Virus record (IMG/VR): IMGVR_UViG_3300023179_000105
Coordinates: 1-64,000 of that record
DNA: 64,000 nt
Strand: one strand, 5' to 3'
Source: a virus
The number at the start of each line of letters is the position of its first letter. Position 1 is the first letter of the stretch. Under the pieces are notes generated by a model, which was not told where the DNA came from, ran no database searches, and saw only the letters and a program-made list of their open reading frames with translations. The position numbers and the translations under genes are program-made. This document shows positions 26,652 to 34,879 of the stretch, one piece after another.

Positions 26652-27839
26652 TTATAATACTCTTGCGATACAATCAAGAGTGGTTGTAGAGAAACCACCA
26701 AACTGTATGTTGTGCTTTAATGCTGAAATCAAATACATGCTCGAACCAAAAACTGGTGCTCCAGATGTCTTATTCATCCACTCAAATCCTATCGAATCAC
26801 CAACATGTAGATTTGGTTCCCAAGGAATAGTCATTCTAAAAGTTATTCTGTCTCGTTCTAAGATTGCCATTCTGGCCTGTCTTTTAAGCAAGTATCTTTC
26901 AACGTCTATATCACAACCATTTTGTTGCTTTGAGGTGCCTTTGTTTGTTATTGCTTGCTTATGATTTCCACTTCCCATGCCGCAACCACCAGCAGCCATG
27001 CCGCCTGTGCTACCAAGACCTAATAGTTGTGCCGCCATGCTAACTGGATTAAATGTAGAAAGCGAGTTCATATTCTGGCCGTTTTCATCAAGACCATTTA
27101 GCAAGTCGGACAATAAATCAAAATCATTAGGAAAACTAAAATTGATAACTCTATTTGGATCACCAAGGGATAAATTTGTTGCTTCGGAGTGATAATAACG
27201 GCCGACAATACCTTGGTGCATAAGTTTCTTTAACGACCTGAAATAATGAGTGCCGCCATCCTCAAAGGTCATATAATGTAAGAATGATGGATCATCACCA
27301 TCTAAAGCCACATTTGCTTGCTGTGCGATAACCTGAAATGGATGAATATTTTCTGCGATATAATCTCTTGCTGGGTCGGCACTATCTACAACCGAATTAG
27401 AGGCACCGGCGCAAGACTGTAAAATATAATCTACAATCTCGGACGGTCTGGTACATTTCCATGATTTAGAAACCAAGGTCTTTGCGTCGTTTAATAATGT
27501 CTGGTCGCAGGCATGAATTGTTAATGATTCCGTTTGACCTACGTTAATGTCCAATTCTCTATTATCAATTCTATAAACCTTTTGACTAACCATCATACTC
27601 CTGCCAAGTGGATCGGATGCTCTATTACTCATATTAATAGAAATGGTTTTGTTTTTGAGGTTCATCCAATTTTTTCTTTGCTGGGTATAAACAAAGGATT
27701 GGAGAGTGACGGCAGTTTGTAGACCAGGTGTTAATAGACTTTCACCCAAAGTTACTTCTTTAATGGTAACATCCGTTAATTCAGCACCATCAATACTTAC
27801 TTGGGCATTAACTAAGAGATCGTCATAACTACTACTCAT
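26652..27839 (-). CDS. gp27: Baseplate hub protein, gp27-like
   Basis: 395 residues, close to T4 gp27. The N-terminus (AQVSIDGAELTDVTIKEVTL) and SLTIHACDQTLLNDAKTLVS, RPSEIVDYILQSC, LHYMTFEDGGTHYFRSLKKL and the C-terminal GDSIGFEWMNKT with YLISALKHNIQFGGFSTTTL correspond to the tube-like domains and 'late control D' fold of hub proteins. gp27 forms the trimeric ring joining the tail tube to the gp5 spike. Gene order (gp53, gp27, hub protein, gp5 needle) supports this. The Cys/Gly-rich insert around residue 285 is unusual. Confidence 0.83.
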   Translation of the reverse strand: MSSSYDDLLVNAQVSIDGAELTDVTIKEVTLGESLLTPGLQTAVTLQSFVYTQQRKNWMNLKNKTISINMSNRASDPLGRSMMVSQKVYRIDNRELDINVGQTESLTIHACDQTLLNDAKTLVSKSWKCTRPSEIVDYILQSCAGASNSVVDSADPARDYIAENIHPFQVIAQQANVALDGDDPSFLHYMTFEDGGTHYFRSLKKLMHQGIVGRYYHSEATNLSLGDPNRVINFSFPNDFDLLSDLLNGLDENGQNMNSLSTFNPVSMAAQLLGLGSTGGMAAGGCGMGSGNHKQAITNKGTSKQQNGCDIDVERYLLKRQARMAILERDRITFRMTIPWEPNLHVGDSIGFEWMNKTSGAPVFGSSMYLISALKHNIQFGGFSTTTLDCIARVL

Positions 27840-27850
27840 ATCATATTACC

Positions 27851-28657
27851 TTATACAGCAAAGCTTTGTTCAGTAAGTTTCTTAAACTCTCGTTCTATCA
27901 AAGGATAATAATCTGCTTTGATAACTTTGATAAGTCTTTTATTATCATTCAATCTTAACTCATAATCATAATTGGAGATGGCCTCACCTCTAATGGTTTC
28001 CACTACTGTCTTACCATCTACACTATATGTATTAACATCATTAGAATAGGCAACTGAACCTACCTTAGAAACGACTAATGTATCGTCATACATCAAGTCG
28101 GCAGTAAGAAATGGAATCTCTTCACTATCACCAGTAAAGGCACTACTGTCGGCCGTTCTTTTGGTTGTAATAGTATATGGTACATAATAATCATAAGGAA
28201 CACTTGGAACGTTTTCTGTTAATCTTGGTCCGTCAATAACAAACCTTGAAACATCGGTCGTGCCGAAAAACTCGTTGACTCTGGTTACCACCTTTTCATA
28301 ATGGTGAACTGTGATTTTAGCATTTTCAAGGGAACCATACTTATCAACAATCATCTTAGAAAAGGCATCATAGTTTAAAGGCCAGTCAAATTGTGGGTCA
28401 ACAATCTGATTAGCATAGATGATAACCCAACCAGCACCAGCATCACCATAAATCTTTTCTGCGAGAATTTCTGGTGTATCGGAGTCATCTAATTCATAAA
28501 CGGTATATGATGAAAGATTATTGATAATGTCTTTGACAACACCAAAACGGAAGAATATATCAACAACAGTCTCATGTGAACCCGTACCGAATCCGGTATT
28601 GTTGATGTCGTATTTCATTTTTGGAAACATGTCAAGAAACTTACTGTTCTTTATCAT
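27851..28657 (-). CDS. gp53: Baseplate wedge protein gp53
   Basis: 268 residues. YTVYELDDSDTPEILAEKIY, GDAGAGWVIIYANQIVDPQF and DWPLNYDAFSKMIVDKYGSL are the LysM-like core of gp53 ('DTPE-x-(L/I)A-x-x-(L/I)YG-x-x-x-x-x-W-x-(I/L)...N-x-(I/V)-D-P-x-x-DWP'). gp53 closes the wedge and helps join wedges to the hub. The C-terminal part (YELRLNDNKRLIKVIKADYY, PLIEREFKKL) is also typical of the family. It follows the next gene after four bases. Confidence 0.88.
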   Translation of the reverse strand: MIKNSKFLDMFPKMKYDINNTGFGTGSHETVVDIFFRFGVVKDIINNLSSYTVYELDDSDTPEILAEKIYGDAGAGWVIIYANQIVDPQFDWPLNYDAFSKMIVDKYGSLENAKITVHHYEKVVTRVNEFFGTTDVSRFVIDGPRLTENVPSVPYDYYVPYTITTKRTADSSAFTGDSEEIPFLTADLMYDDTLVVSKVGSVAYSNDVNTYSVDGKTVVETIRGEAISNYDYELRLNDNKRLIKVIKADYYPLIEREFKKLTEQSFAV

Positions 28658-28661
28658 TTAC

Positions 28662-29171
28662 TTACCTTTTGAATACCCAGTCTTCCACTGGTAGTTGGAT
28701 TGCTTTATCAAACTCATCAACATTAATCTCAATAAACTGCGACCGCACATGTGTATAAAGGTATCTCTTAATACAAGGACGAGATAAACTTTCTAACCTT
28801 CTTGAACCTTGTAATAACTGATAACTCAATTTAAGTTTAGTTGTTTCATCAAACTTCTTATTATTCTGGTATTTCATCAACTGGGTTAATAATGCTTCTC
28901 TCTCATTCAAAGTAAGATAGTGAAGATTGAGACCTAAGAAACCATCTCCATACATCTCGATAGGAAACACCATCGGAAATTTATCATATTTTGGTAGTTT
29001 CGCTTTACCCTTTGGGTCATACTTAAAGAAAAACAGTTTACCAATAACTGTATCATCCCTGCCTCTTTGCTCGGATGCTATAATAAGTTTACGAGCCCTT
29101 GGTGCCGTAGCAGACAAGGCCTTATCAAACAACCACTTTTGTAGGTCTTTGGATGTGTATTTTTCTGCCAT
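28662..29171 (-). CDS. Conserved T4-like protein of unknown function
   Basis: 169 residues. RDDTVIGKLFFFKYDPKGKA, KLPKYDKFPMVFPIEMYGDG and FLGLNLHYLTLNEREALLTQ form a recognisable pattern ('G-x-(L/M)-(Y/F)-x-F-x-YD-x-K-x-K-x-x-LP-x-YD-x-FP-x-x-x-P-(I/L)') common to T4-like phages of marine bacteria, always among baseplate and head-completion genes. Function unknown; probably virion assembly. The ATG at 29171 is the only in-frame ATG near the start and has no ribosome-binding site. A TATAAATA box ends five bases before it, so the late mRNA could be leaderless. Confidence 0.75.
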   Translation of the reverse strand: MAEKYTSKDLQKWLFDKALSATAPRARKLIIASEQRGRDDTVIGKLFFFKYDPKGKAKLPKYDKFPMVFPIEMYGDGFLGLNLHYLTLNEREALLTQLMKYQNNKKFDETTKLKLSYQLLQGSRRLESLSRPCIKRYLYTHVRSQFIEINVDEFDKAIQLPVEDWVFKR

Positions 29172-29176
29172 ATAGG

Positions 29177-29184
29177 TATTTATA
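29177..29184 (-). promoter_or_regulatory. Late promoter almost touching a start codon
   Basis: TATAAATA on the minus strand ends five bases before the ATG at 29171. With the usual 5-7 bases to the start of transcription, the mRNA would begin at or within a base or two of the ATG. Confidence 0.6.
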
Positions 29185-29628
29185 TCACTTTTTAAAGAGT
29201 TCTGTTTCCGTTATCAAACGGAATTCCCACCCACGACTACGGCAAAAGTCCTCTGCCGCTTTCCATTTTGCTTGATTAACTCCGTAAGTCATCACCTCGG
29301 TAATATACCTTTTTGTCTTTCTCGACTGCTTTTTAGGCTCTTGGGTTTGGGCCTTTGGTTTGACCTCTAAAAGCATCTTACGTGTCTCACCGTCTCTCCC
29401 AACCGCTTCCACGTAAAAATCGGTGTAATACCTGTGGACTTTATTATCGATAGGTGAAACATACGGAATGATAACTTCTTCCGAACCCCAACGGATAACA
29501 TTAATGTTCGTATCTAACCATTCCATAACTCGCTTTTCCCATCCTGACCGAAACACGATGTTTGTTGGGTCGCCTATATACTTTTTCGGATTTAAAGGTT
29601 TAAAAAACCCTTGTTTATAGTGTGCCAT
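29185..29628 (-). CDS. gp4: Head completion nuclease, gp4-like
   Basis: 147 residues, the same size class as T4 gp4. FKPLNPKKYIGDPTNIVFRS, GWEKRVMEWLD and IIPYVSPIDNKVHRYYTDFY then LLEVKPKAQT match the TnsA-like restriction-endonuclease fold of the gp4 head completion family. The likely catalytic set is E31, D70, E88 and K90. gp4 is needed to finish filled heads before tail joining. It is the first gene of the leftward wedge/hub operon and diverges from gp48 across 41 bases. Confidence 0.88.
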   Translation of the reverse strand: MAHYKQGFFKPLNPKKYIGDPTNIVFRSGWEKRVMEWLDTNINVIRWGSEEVIIPYVSPIDNKVHRYYTDFYVEAVGRDGETRKMLLEVKPKAQTQEPKKQSRKTKRYITEVMTYGVNQAKWKAAEDFCRSRGWEFRLITETELFKK

Positions 29629-29637
29629 ATATCCTCA

Positions 29638-29644
29638 CTAAATA
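29638..29644 (+). promoter_or_regulatory. Late promoter variant before gp48, CTAAATA
   Basis: CTAAATAG on the plus strand, 26 bases before the gp48 ATG, in the 41-base divergent gap between gp4 and gp48. The ribosome-binding site GGAGG lies just before the ATG. Confidence 0.55.
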
Positions 29645-29669
29645 GTATGTAGCAATTCCGGAGGAATAT

Positions 29670-30419
29670 ATGCCAGGACCCAGATTAGCATTTCCTGAAA
29701 TCGTCCAAGACGACCAAAACGGTCATTGGATGAATATAGAGGCCTTCGACGGTTCTTCCGAGATGCCGCAAGCAACTGTGACGCTTTTCGTACCAGGCGG
29801 TCTCAACGGTTCAAACATGGTCTGGGAAACAAACCACGAATATCAAGAGGCAAAACTATCTAAGATTATGGTTGGTGCGGCATCTGGTATACCAATTGTT
29901 GGTACTGCTATTGCGGCGGCCGCAGGCGCGGCACGCCTGGCAGGCCAAGCCATCAATCCAAAAGTGGAAGTTCTATATCGTGATACAAACCTCCGTAGAT
30001 TCCAGTTTTCATTTATTATGGCACCGGCATCATCAAGTGAAAGTAGAACATTAAAAGAAATCGTAAAAACTCTTAGAAAGCACTCATCACCAACATTAGA
30101 AGGTGGTCGAAGCGATCCAGAACGCGGTTATATAGGTTCAGCATCCGGTCAGGCTAATTATCTTGGTACAGGTTTTCTATTTAAATCACCTTCTGAGTTT
30201 AGAATAAGATTTTATTACAAAGATAGAAACGGCGTGTGGCAAGATAATCTAAATGTTCCAAGAATAGGTCGATGCGTTATAGAGCATATCGACATTAACT
30301 ATACACCACAGGGTGAGTGGAGCACCTTTCATGACGGCGCGCCAACATCTGCCATGCTAACGATGGTGTTTAGAGAGATGAGAATTATAGATAGTCAAAA
30401 TGTTGAGGACGGATACTAA
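29670..30419 (+). CDS. gp48: Baseplate tail-tube cap protein, gp48-like
   Basis: 249 residues, first gene of the only plus-strand block. Features typical of the gp48 family: a Gly/Ala-rich stretch (GIPIVGTAIAAAAGAARLAG), then NPKVEVLYRDTNLRRFQFSF, IMAPASSSESRTLKEIVKTL, PRIGRCVIEHIDINYTPQGE and LTMVFREMRII. gp48 sits on the hub and starts tube polymerisation with gp54. It is shorter than T4 gp48, as in cyanophage homologues. The stop TAA and next ATG overlap (TAATG). Confidence 0.85.
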   Translation: MPGPRLAFPEIVQDDQNGHWMNIEAFDGSSEMPQATVTLFVPGGLNGSNMVWETNHEYQEAKLSKIMVGAASGIPIVGTAIAAAAGAARLAGQAINPKVEVLYRDTNLRRFQFSFIMAPASSSESRTLKEIVKTLRKHSSPTLEGGRSDPERGYIGSASGQANYLGTGFLFKSPSEFRIRFYYKDRNGVWQDNLNVPRIGRCVIEHIDINYTPQGEWSTFHDGAPTSAMLTMVFREMRIIDSQNVEDGY

Positions 30420-31030
30420 TGCCTAACGTTCAACAAACAAACTTACCTACACAACTAACTATGAATGAATTTAGGTCTGCCGCCGATAATGCTGGCCAGT
30501 TTGCTAAAGGTTGCCGTTTTGTGGTTAGAATACAACCACCATCCGTTATAGACACTTTACCTGAAGACCTTCATCTTATGTGTGAAGCAGTAGAATATCC
30601 AGGTCGTGGATTCAACGTCACGGAAACCAGATACTACGGACCTTCACAGTCGTTTCCAAACAACACCATGTATAATACGGCAAATATGTCTTTCTTATGT
30701 AGAACAAAAAGTCCAGAAAGATTTTTCTTTGATGAATGGATGGATTATATAAATCCAACCACATCATTTAACTTTGCGTATCCACAAGAATACTGGGCCA
30801 GAATACAGATTTTCCAGTTAGCAGAATACGGCGCAAGAGTGCCTGGTTCAAATAGAAAAATGGAAGTCACATCCAGATTAACACCACAAGCATCTTATGG
30901 ATGGACTCTACATAAAGCATGGCCTACACTTATTAATCCACAACAGGTGTCTTGGGCCGATAATGACATACTAAGATTACAAGTTACTTTCTCATATAAG
31001 TATTGGGATAGACCACAAGTCAGCAAATAA
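30419..31030 (+). CDS. gp54: Tail-tube initiator, gp54-like (gp19 tube fold)
   Basis: 203 residues. The order CRFVVRIQPPS, LHLMCEAVEYPGRGF, MSFLCRTKSPERFFFDEWMD, NFAYPQEYWARIQIFQLAEY and the end LQVTFSYKYWDRP is that of a tube-fold protein in the gp19/gp54 family ('(C/A)-x-(A/S)-(V/A)-x-x-PG-(R/K)...F-x-(K/D)-W-x-x-x-(I/V)'). Placed between gp48 and gp26 it is more likely the gp54 initiator than the major tube protein, which is not in this window. The tube fold is firm; the choice between gp54 and gp19 is from position. Confidence 0.7.
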   Translation: MPNVQQTNLPTQLTMNEFRSAADNAGQFAKGCRFVVRIQPPSVIDTLPEDLHLMCEAVEYPGRGFNVTETRYYGPSQSFPNNTMYNTANMSFLCRTKSPERFFFDEWMDYINPTTSFNFAYPQEYWARIQIFQLAEYGARVPGSNRKMEVTSRLTPQASYGWTLHKAWPTLINPQQVSWADNDILRLQVTFSYKYWDRPQVSK

Positions 31031-31045
31031 TATGGAGATTATATT

Positions 31046-31768
31046 ATGCCTTTGCCAAAGATTGATTTGCCAACATATGATTTAACTATACCATCCTCTC
31101 AGGAGGTTATTACGGTTAGACCATTTTCGGTGAAAGAAGAGAAACTATTATTGATTGCGATGGAGTCAAAAGATATTGATGAAATCATTAAGACAGTTAA
31201 GCAGATTATCAATAACTGTCTTGTTAAAGGTAAAGTTAATATAGACAAACTACCTTTCTTTGATATAGATTATATTTTTGTATTTTTACGTGCTAAGTCC
31301 GTTGGTGATGTTGTAGAGGTTAGTTTAACTTGTAATAATGTGGTTGACGACAGGCCTTGTGGTAATGTCTTTGAGACTGACCTTGATATAGGTAAATGTG
31401 AAGTGGTACACAAAGAGGGTATCAGCGATGACATTAAATTGAGCGGTCATCAAGGTGTTAAAATGCGGTATCCTAACTATAGCACGATGAAAAGAATGGA
31501 AGAAGGTAATCCAGTCGACCAGAAAACAAACATCATCGTAAACTCTATTGACTATATTTACGATAAAGATGGAATGTATTCTTGGAAAGATTACTCAAAA
31601 GAAGAATTAAAAGAGTTTGTTGAGGGATTGACCGAAGAGAATTATAACAAACTACAGGACTTTGTTGATAATTTTCCATCTATTAATGCCCTATTAGAGG
31701 CAACTTGCGATAGATGTGGATTTCATCATAAGGTGAGGTATTCAGATTTCTATGATTTTTTTACTTGA
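31046..31768 (+). CDS. gp26: Baseplate hub assembly protein, gp26-like (T4_baseplate family)
   Basis: 240 residues. ITVRPFSVKEEKLLLIAMES, then FFDIDYIFVFLRAKSVGDVV, VKMRYPNYSTMKRME and IVNSIDYIYD define the T4-baseplate (gp26) family, a chaperone-like protein for hub assembly. Four cysteine positions stand out: a pair in CNNVVDDRPC with one later Cys (GKCEV) and a CDRC pair followed by HH near the C-terminus, which may bind zinc. Good ribosome-binding site (GGAG) before the ATG. It overlaps or abuts the gp51-like gene, the usual partner. Confidence 0.85.
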   Translation: MPLPKIDLPTYDLTIPSSQEVITVRPFSVKEEKLLLIAMESKDIDEIIKTVKQIINNCLVKGKVNIDKLPFFDIDYIFVFLRAKSVGDVVEVSLTCNNVVDDRPCGNVFETDLDIGKCEVVHKEGISDDIKLSGHQGVKMRYPNYSTMKRMEEGNPVDQKTNIIVNSIDYIYDKDGMYSWKDYSKEELKEFVEGLTEENYNKLQDFVDNFPSINALLEATCDRCGFHHKVRYSDFYDFFT

Positions 31769-31770
31769 TA

Positions 31771-31989
31771 ATGGGACACGATAAACTCGCAAACCATTTT
31801 AAGACAAACTTTTCGTTAATGCAGCATCATAAGTGGTCTTTGTCCGATATGGAATCCATGATGCCTTGGGAAAGATATATCTACGTTGAGTTATTACAAG
31901 AGTTCTTAAAAGAAGAAGAACAAAAGATGAGAGACCGTGAGAATGTGTTAAAGGCCAAAATGCAGACTGCTAATAGAAGAAAGATGTAG
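31771..31989 (+). CDS. gp51: Baseplate hub assembly catalyst, gp51-like
   Basis: 72 residues from the ATG at 31771 (a TTG at 31765 overlaps the gp26 stop and could add two residues). HKWSLSDMESMMPWERYIYV and ELLQEFLKEEEQKMRDRE match the gp51 family motif 'MMP-x-ER-x-IY-(V/I)-x-L(L/I)' followed by a charged helix. In T4, gp26 and gp51 act in hub assembly and are not part of the virion. No clear ribosome-binding site, so translation is probably coupled to gp26. Confidence 0.75.
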   Translation: MGHDKLANHFKTNFSLMQHHKWSLSDMESMMPWERYIYVELLQEFLKEEEQKMRDRENVLKAKMQTANRRKM

Positions 31990-31995
31990 CAATAG

Positions 31996-34833
31996 ATGTT
32001 TAAAACGGACAAGGTAGTTTTTAAGAAACTTAATAAAATGCCTATCACCAAAAGAATAGAGGTCGCATCTTCACCTCAAGGTTCTTCGGTTCTGGCCGCA
32101 TTAACACCTACCGAATTTGCAGAACTATTTCCACGATACTATCAACGAGGACTACCAGATGTCGGTGGTTTTCGTGCGGCGACCACGGCTGCGGCACAGA
32201 AAAGACAGTCAGAGGCATCGGCAAGCATACTCGATAGATTAACAAAGGCAGAGCAAGGTGCTGAGGCATATGCCAGTCAAATATATCACAAGTTAAAAAG
32301 AAAACTTGGATTAGAAACAGAAAAGCAACCTGAACTATCAAAAGAAGCGGATGATGCATTTGCCAAAGTTCGGTCAGGTCCTATTGCTGTTAGTTCCGAT
32401 GAAGGTAAAGTTTTTAGTAGATTAGATGATAAGAAACTGGAATCGGTTGGTATTAAGAGAACTAAAGATAATACAGGTCGAGATGTCTACCAATATACTC
32501 AACCTCAGGTGAGTGTAGAGGAAGCAAAAAGTAGATTAAAGACCTCAACGTCTACCGGTCAGATGATGAAAGATGTTTATAATTCTTTCATCTCTGCTGG
32601 ATTTTCACCACAACAAGCAAAAGCTTTAACTGCGGAAGCAGGACGAGAAAATGATTTTCGTGCTAATAAGATTTTTGGAACCCACGCTGAGCCAGGAGGC
32701 GGCGCCGGAACTCACGGTCGAGAGAATATAGGTATCTTTAGTTGGGGTGATCCGAAAAGACATGCCGAATTTGTCAATTTCATGAGGGAAAACGGCGGTT
32801 ATGATGAAAATGGACAATTAAAAAGAGATCAAAACACTCTCATTCTTCAAGCAAAGTTTGTCAAAAAAGAAATGGCAAATTATAATGATGCATCAAGGGC
32901 ATTCCTTGCTGATAGAGAGGTTTCAAGGGATCAAGGTGGTAAATACTTAGCAAGTTATATTGGTTGGGATATTGCAGGCAAATATATTAACCCACAAGAA
33001 CATATTAATAAAAGAAACGGATATTATGCGAAAGTCGATTCTTTTGCAGGATCCGAAGATGGTGCCGGGCCTAATAAGGAATATACTGGTCCTCAAATTG
33101 ATAAAATGATGGAACAGTTGCGTGAAGAAAAGAACGCCTCCAGAAAACAGGTATTAGCAAACATTCTATCTGATGCTGGTGTTAGTACCGCAACCATTAA
33201 TAGTATTAGTCAAGTTAAAACAAGTGGTGTTACAGGAGAACATTTCGGTGATAGAAAGGAATGTGTATCACTTTCTAAATATTTCGCACCTCAGATTGGC
33301 CCTGCCTCTAAGTGGCAGTTTAACGAAGGAACCGCCGGGATAGTTCCTGGTGCTGTTATTGCTACAAGAAGCTATGGACACGGGCCAACACCAGGCGGCG
33401 CCCGTTTCGATCAAATGCCTGATAAGAAAAGTCATTATCATACCGGTATCGCACTAACAAGACCTAATGCTGCTGGTGATGTTCTTATATTCGATCAGGC
33501 TCAAGGTTATGGTTCTAAGATTACCAAAGTAAACATTAAAAATTATCATGGAGAAACTTGGGGCGTCGTTAAGGGTGGTGAACCAACACCAAAATCTATG
33601 GAAGCAGTTAATATAGCACTATCACGGGCAAATGATAGTGAGAAGGCTGCCATCACCGAATCCATGAGAGGTTCGGCACCAAAGACAGCAACATCCACCG
33701 GTGAGATTAAAGCGGTTACAGATACAGGACCTCCTCCTGTAAAACCTGTCGATCAAGAAGGTAATCCTATTCCTCCGCAGCAACAAGCACCTGTTAAACA
33801 ACCTGGCGCACCACAAGAACCAGCACCTCAGGTTAAAGCAGACGCACCACCGCCGGCGCCGCAACCAAAAACTGTAACGTTTAGATTGAATAAAGGTAAA
33901 TACCTTGACCAAATTGAGGGTAAATATGGTTCATTATTAAATGCGCCAATAGTAGGGCCAGGACGTGAAGGTGCTTGGCAGCAAACACTCGACGGTATTA
34001 ATGAGAAGGGTGTTAAGTTTAAACAGACAAAAGATGGTATCGAAATAACATTACCTGAAAGTGATACAAGAATTTCCGAGGTAAGATCGGAAATGAAAAA
34101 TAGAGGTCTTGATGAAAAGACTTTCTTACAATCACAGATAAATGAACCTAAGGTAGAGGCAAAGAAGGCTGAAGTGCCTACACCTCCGCCACCTACACCG
34201 ACACCACCTACACCGGAGCAGGCACAAACCGAGCCAGCAACAATCAAAAAGTTTGTTAAAGGTGATGGTTATGCTGGTATGGTAGATGTTCCTAATCCTA
34301 AGTATGTTGCGCCGAAAGCGGAAACACCTCCACCACCAGAACAACCAAAGGTCGAGGCAAAACCACAAGAACCTCCAAAAGTTCCTGGTGCTTCTGACGG
34401 TGGTTTATTTAATGTTGGTGATAGAAATGTTGCCATCTCTCCTATGGATAAAAGAGATGATAAGGCAGTAATCGATACTAAAACTCAACAACCACTATTT
34501 ACTGTGAAATCAGGTGAAAAAATAAACGTCACACCTCAGCAAAAGGTTGATGGTATCGCACCAGCACAGGACAACATTAGAAATGAAATAAATGCCTTGA
34601 GACAAGAAATGGGTAATTCATTTGCTGATGCTGGTGGCAGAATGACACCTATACAAATGACACAAATTCGTTCCGCTGCTACCGATAATCCAAACTTTGT
34701 TAATAATCTAACAAAGCAGAACGTGGATTTATGGAACAACCCAGTAATGGAACGTGCTATGAATAGAACAAGACTACAAGAAACAGGTGATTCCTTAAAC
34801 AATCATTTCAGTTATGGTAATACAAACGGATAA
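31996..34833 (+). CDS. Tail-associated muralytic protein with two hydrolase domains
   Basis: 945 residues. Residues ~190-345 (VYNSFISAGFSPQQAKALTA, ENDF with E218, NIGIFSWGDPKRHAEFVNFM) resemble the phage tail lysozyme family (Phage_lysozyme2 type). Residues ~415-520 (KECVSLSKYF with C423; SHYHTGIAL with H480/H482; LIFDQAQGYGS) resemble the NlpC/CHAP-like cysteine peptidase/amidase fold of the BPSL0067 type. Two Pro-rich linkers follow (~550-640, ~710-820), and the end is Asn/Gln-rich. It is last in the plus-strand operon after gp51, where T4 has hub genes. It probably supplies the cell-wall cutting function missing from the gp5-like needle. Fold calls are from motifs, not from alignment. Confidence 0.75.
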   Translation: MFKTDKVVFKKLNKMPITKRIEVASSPQGSSVLAALTPTEFAELFPRYYQRGLPDVGGFRAATTAAAQKRQSEASASILDRLTKAEQGAEAYASQIYHKLKRKLGLETEKQPELSKEADDAFAKVRSGPIAVSSDEGKVFSRLDDKKLESVGIKRTKDNTGRDVYQYTQPQVSVEEAKSRLKTSTSTGQMMKDVYNSFISAGFSPQQAKALTAEAGRENDFRANKIFGTHAEPGGGAGTHGRENIGIFSWGDPKRHAEFVNFMRENGGYDENGQLKRDQNTLILQAKFVKKEMANYNDASRAFLADREVSRDQGGKYLASYIGWDIAGKYINPQEHINKRNGYYAKVDSFAGSEDGAGPNKEYTGPQIDKMMEQLREEKNASRKQVLANILSDAGVSTATINSISQVKTSGVTGEHFGDRKECVSLSKYFAPQIGPASKWQFNEGTAGIVPGAVIATRSYGHGPTPGGARFDQMPDKKSHYHTGIALTRPNAAGDVLIFDQAQGYGSKITKVNIKNYHGETWGVVKGGEPTPKSMEAVNIALSRANDSEKAAITESMRGSAPKTATSTGEIKAVTDTGPPPVKPVDQEGNPIPPQQQAPVKQPGAPQEPAPQVKADAPPPAPQPKTVTFRLNKGKYLDQIEGKYGSLLNAPIVGPGREGAWQQTLDGINEKGVKFKQTKDGIEITLPESDTRISEVRSEMKNRGLDEKTFLQSQINEPKVEAKKAEVPTPPPPTPTPPTPEQAQTEPATIKKFVKGDGYAGMVDVPNPKYVAPKAETPPPPEQPKVEAKPQEPPKVPGASDGGLFNVGDRNVAISPMDKRDDKAVIDTKTQQPLFTVKSGEKINVTPQQKVDGIAPAQDNIRNEINALRQEMGNSFADAGGRMTPIQMTQIRSAATDNPNFVNNLTKQNVDLWNNPVMERAMNRTRLQETGDSLNNHFSYGNTNG

Positions 34834-34838
34834 AAAAA

Positions 34839-34856
34839 AGGGGCCCGTAGGCCCCT
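34839..34856. terminator. Bidirectional rho-independent terminator
   Basis: Seven-base-pair GC stem with a four-base CGTA loop (AGGGGCC/GGCCCCT). A run of eight A on its left gives eight U for minus-strand transcripts coming from gp32; TCTTAAT follows on the right for the plus-strand operon. It lies between convergent stops. Confidence 0.9.
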
Positions 34857-34879
34857 CTTAATAGTTATCTTGTAAGGTC

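Noticed and set aside
33828-34247. Minus-strand Gly/Val/Ser-rich frame of 139 codons
   Set aside because: It is the antisense of the Pro-rich linker in the 945-residue protein. Low-complexity coding DNA explains the open frame.
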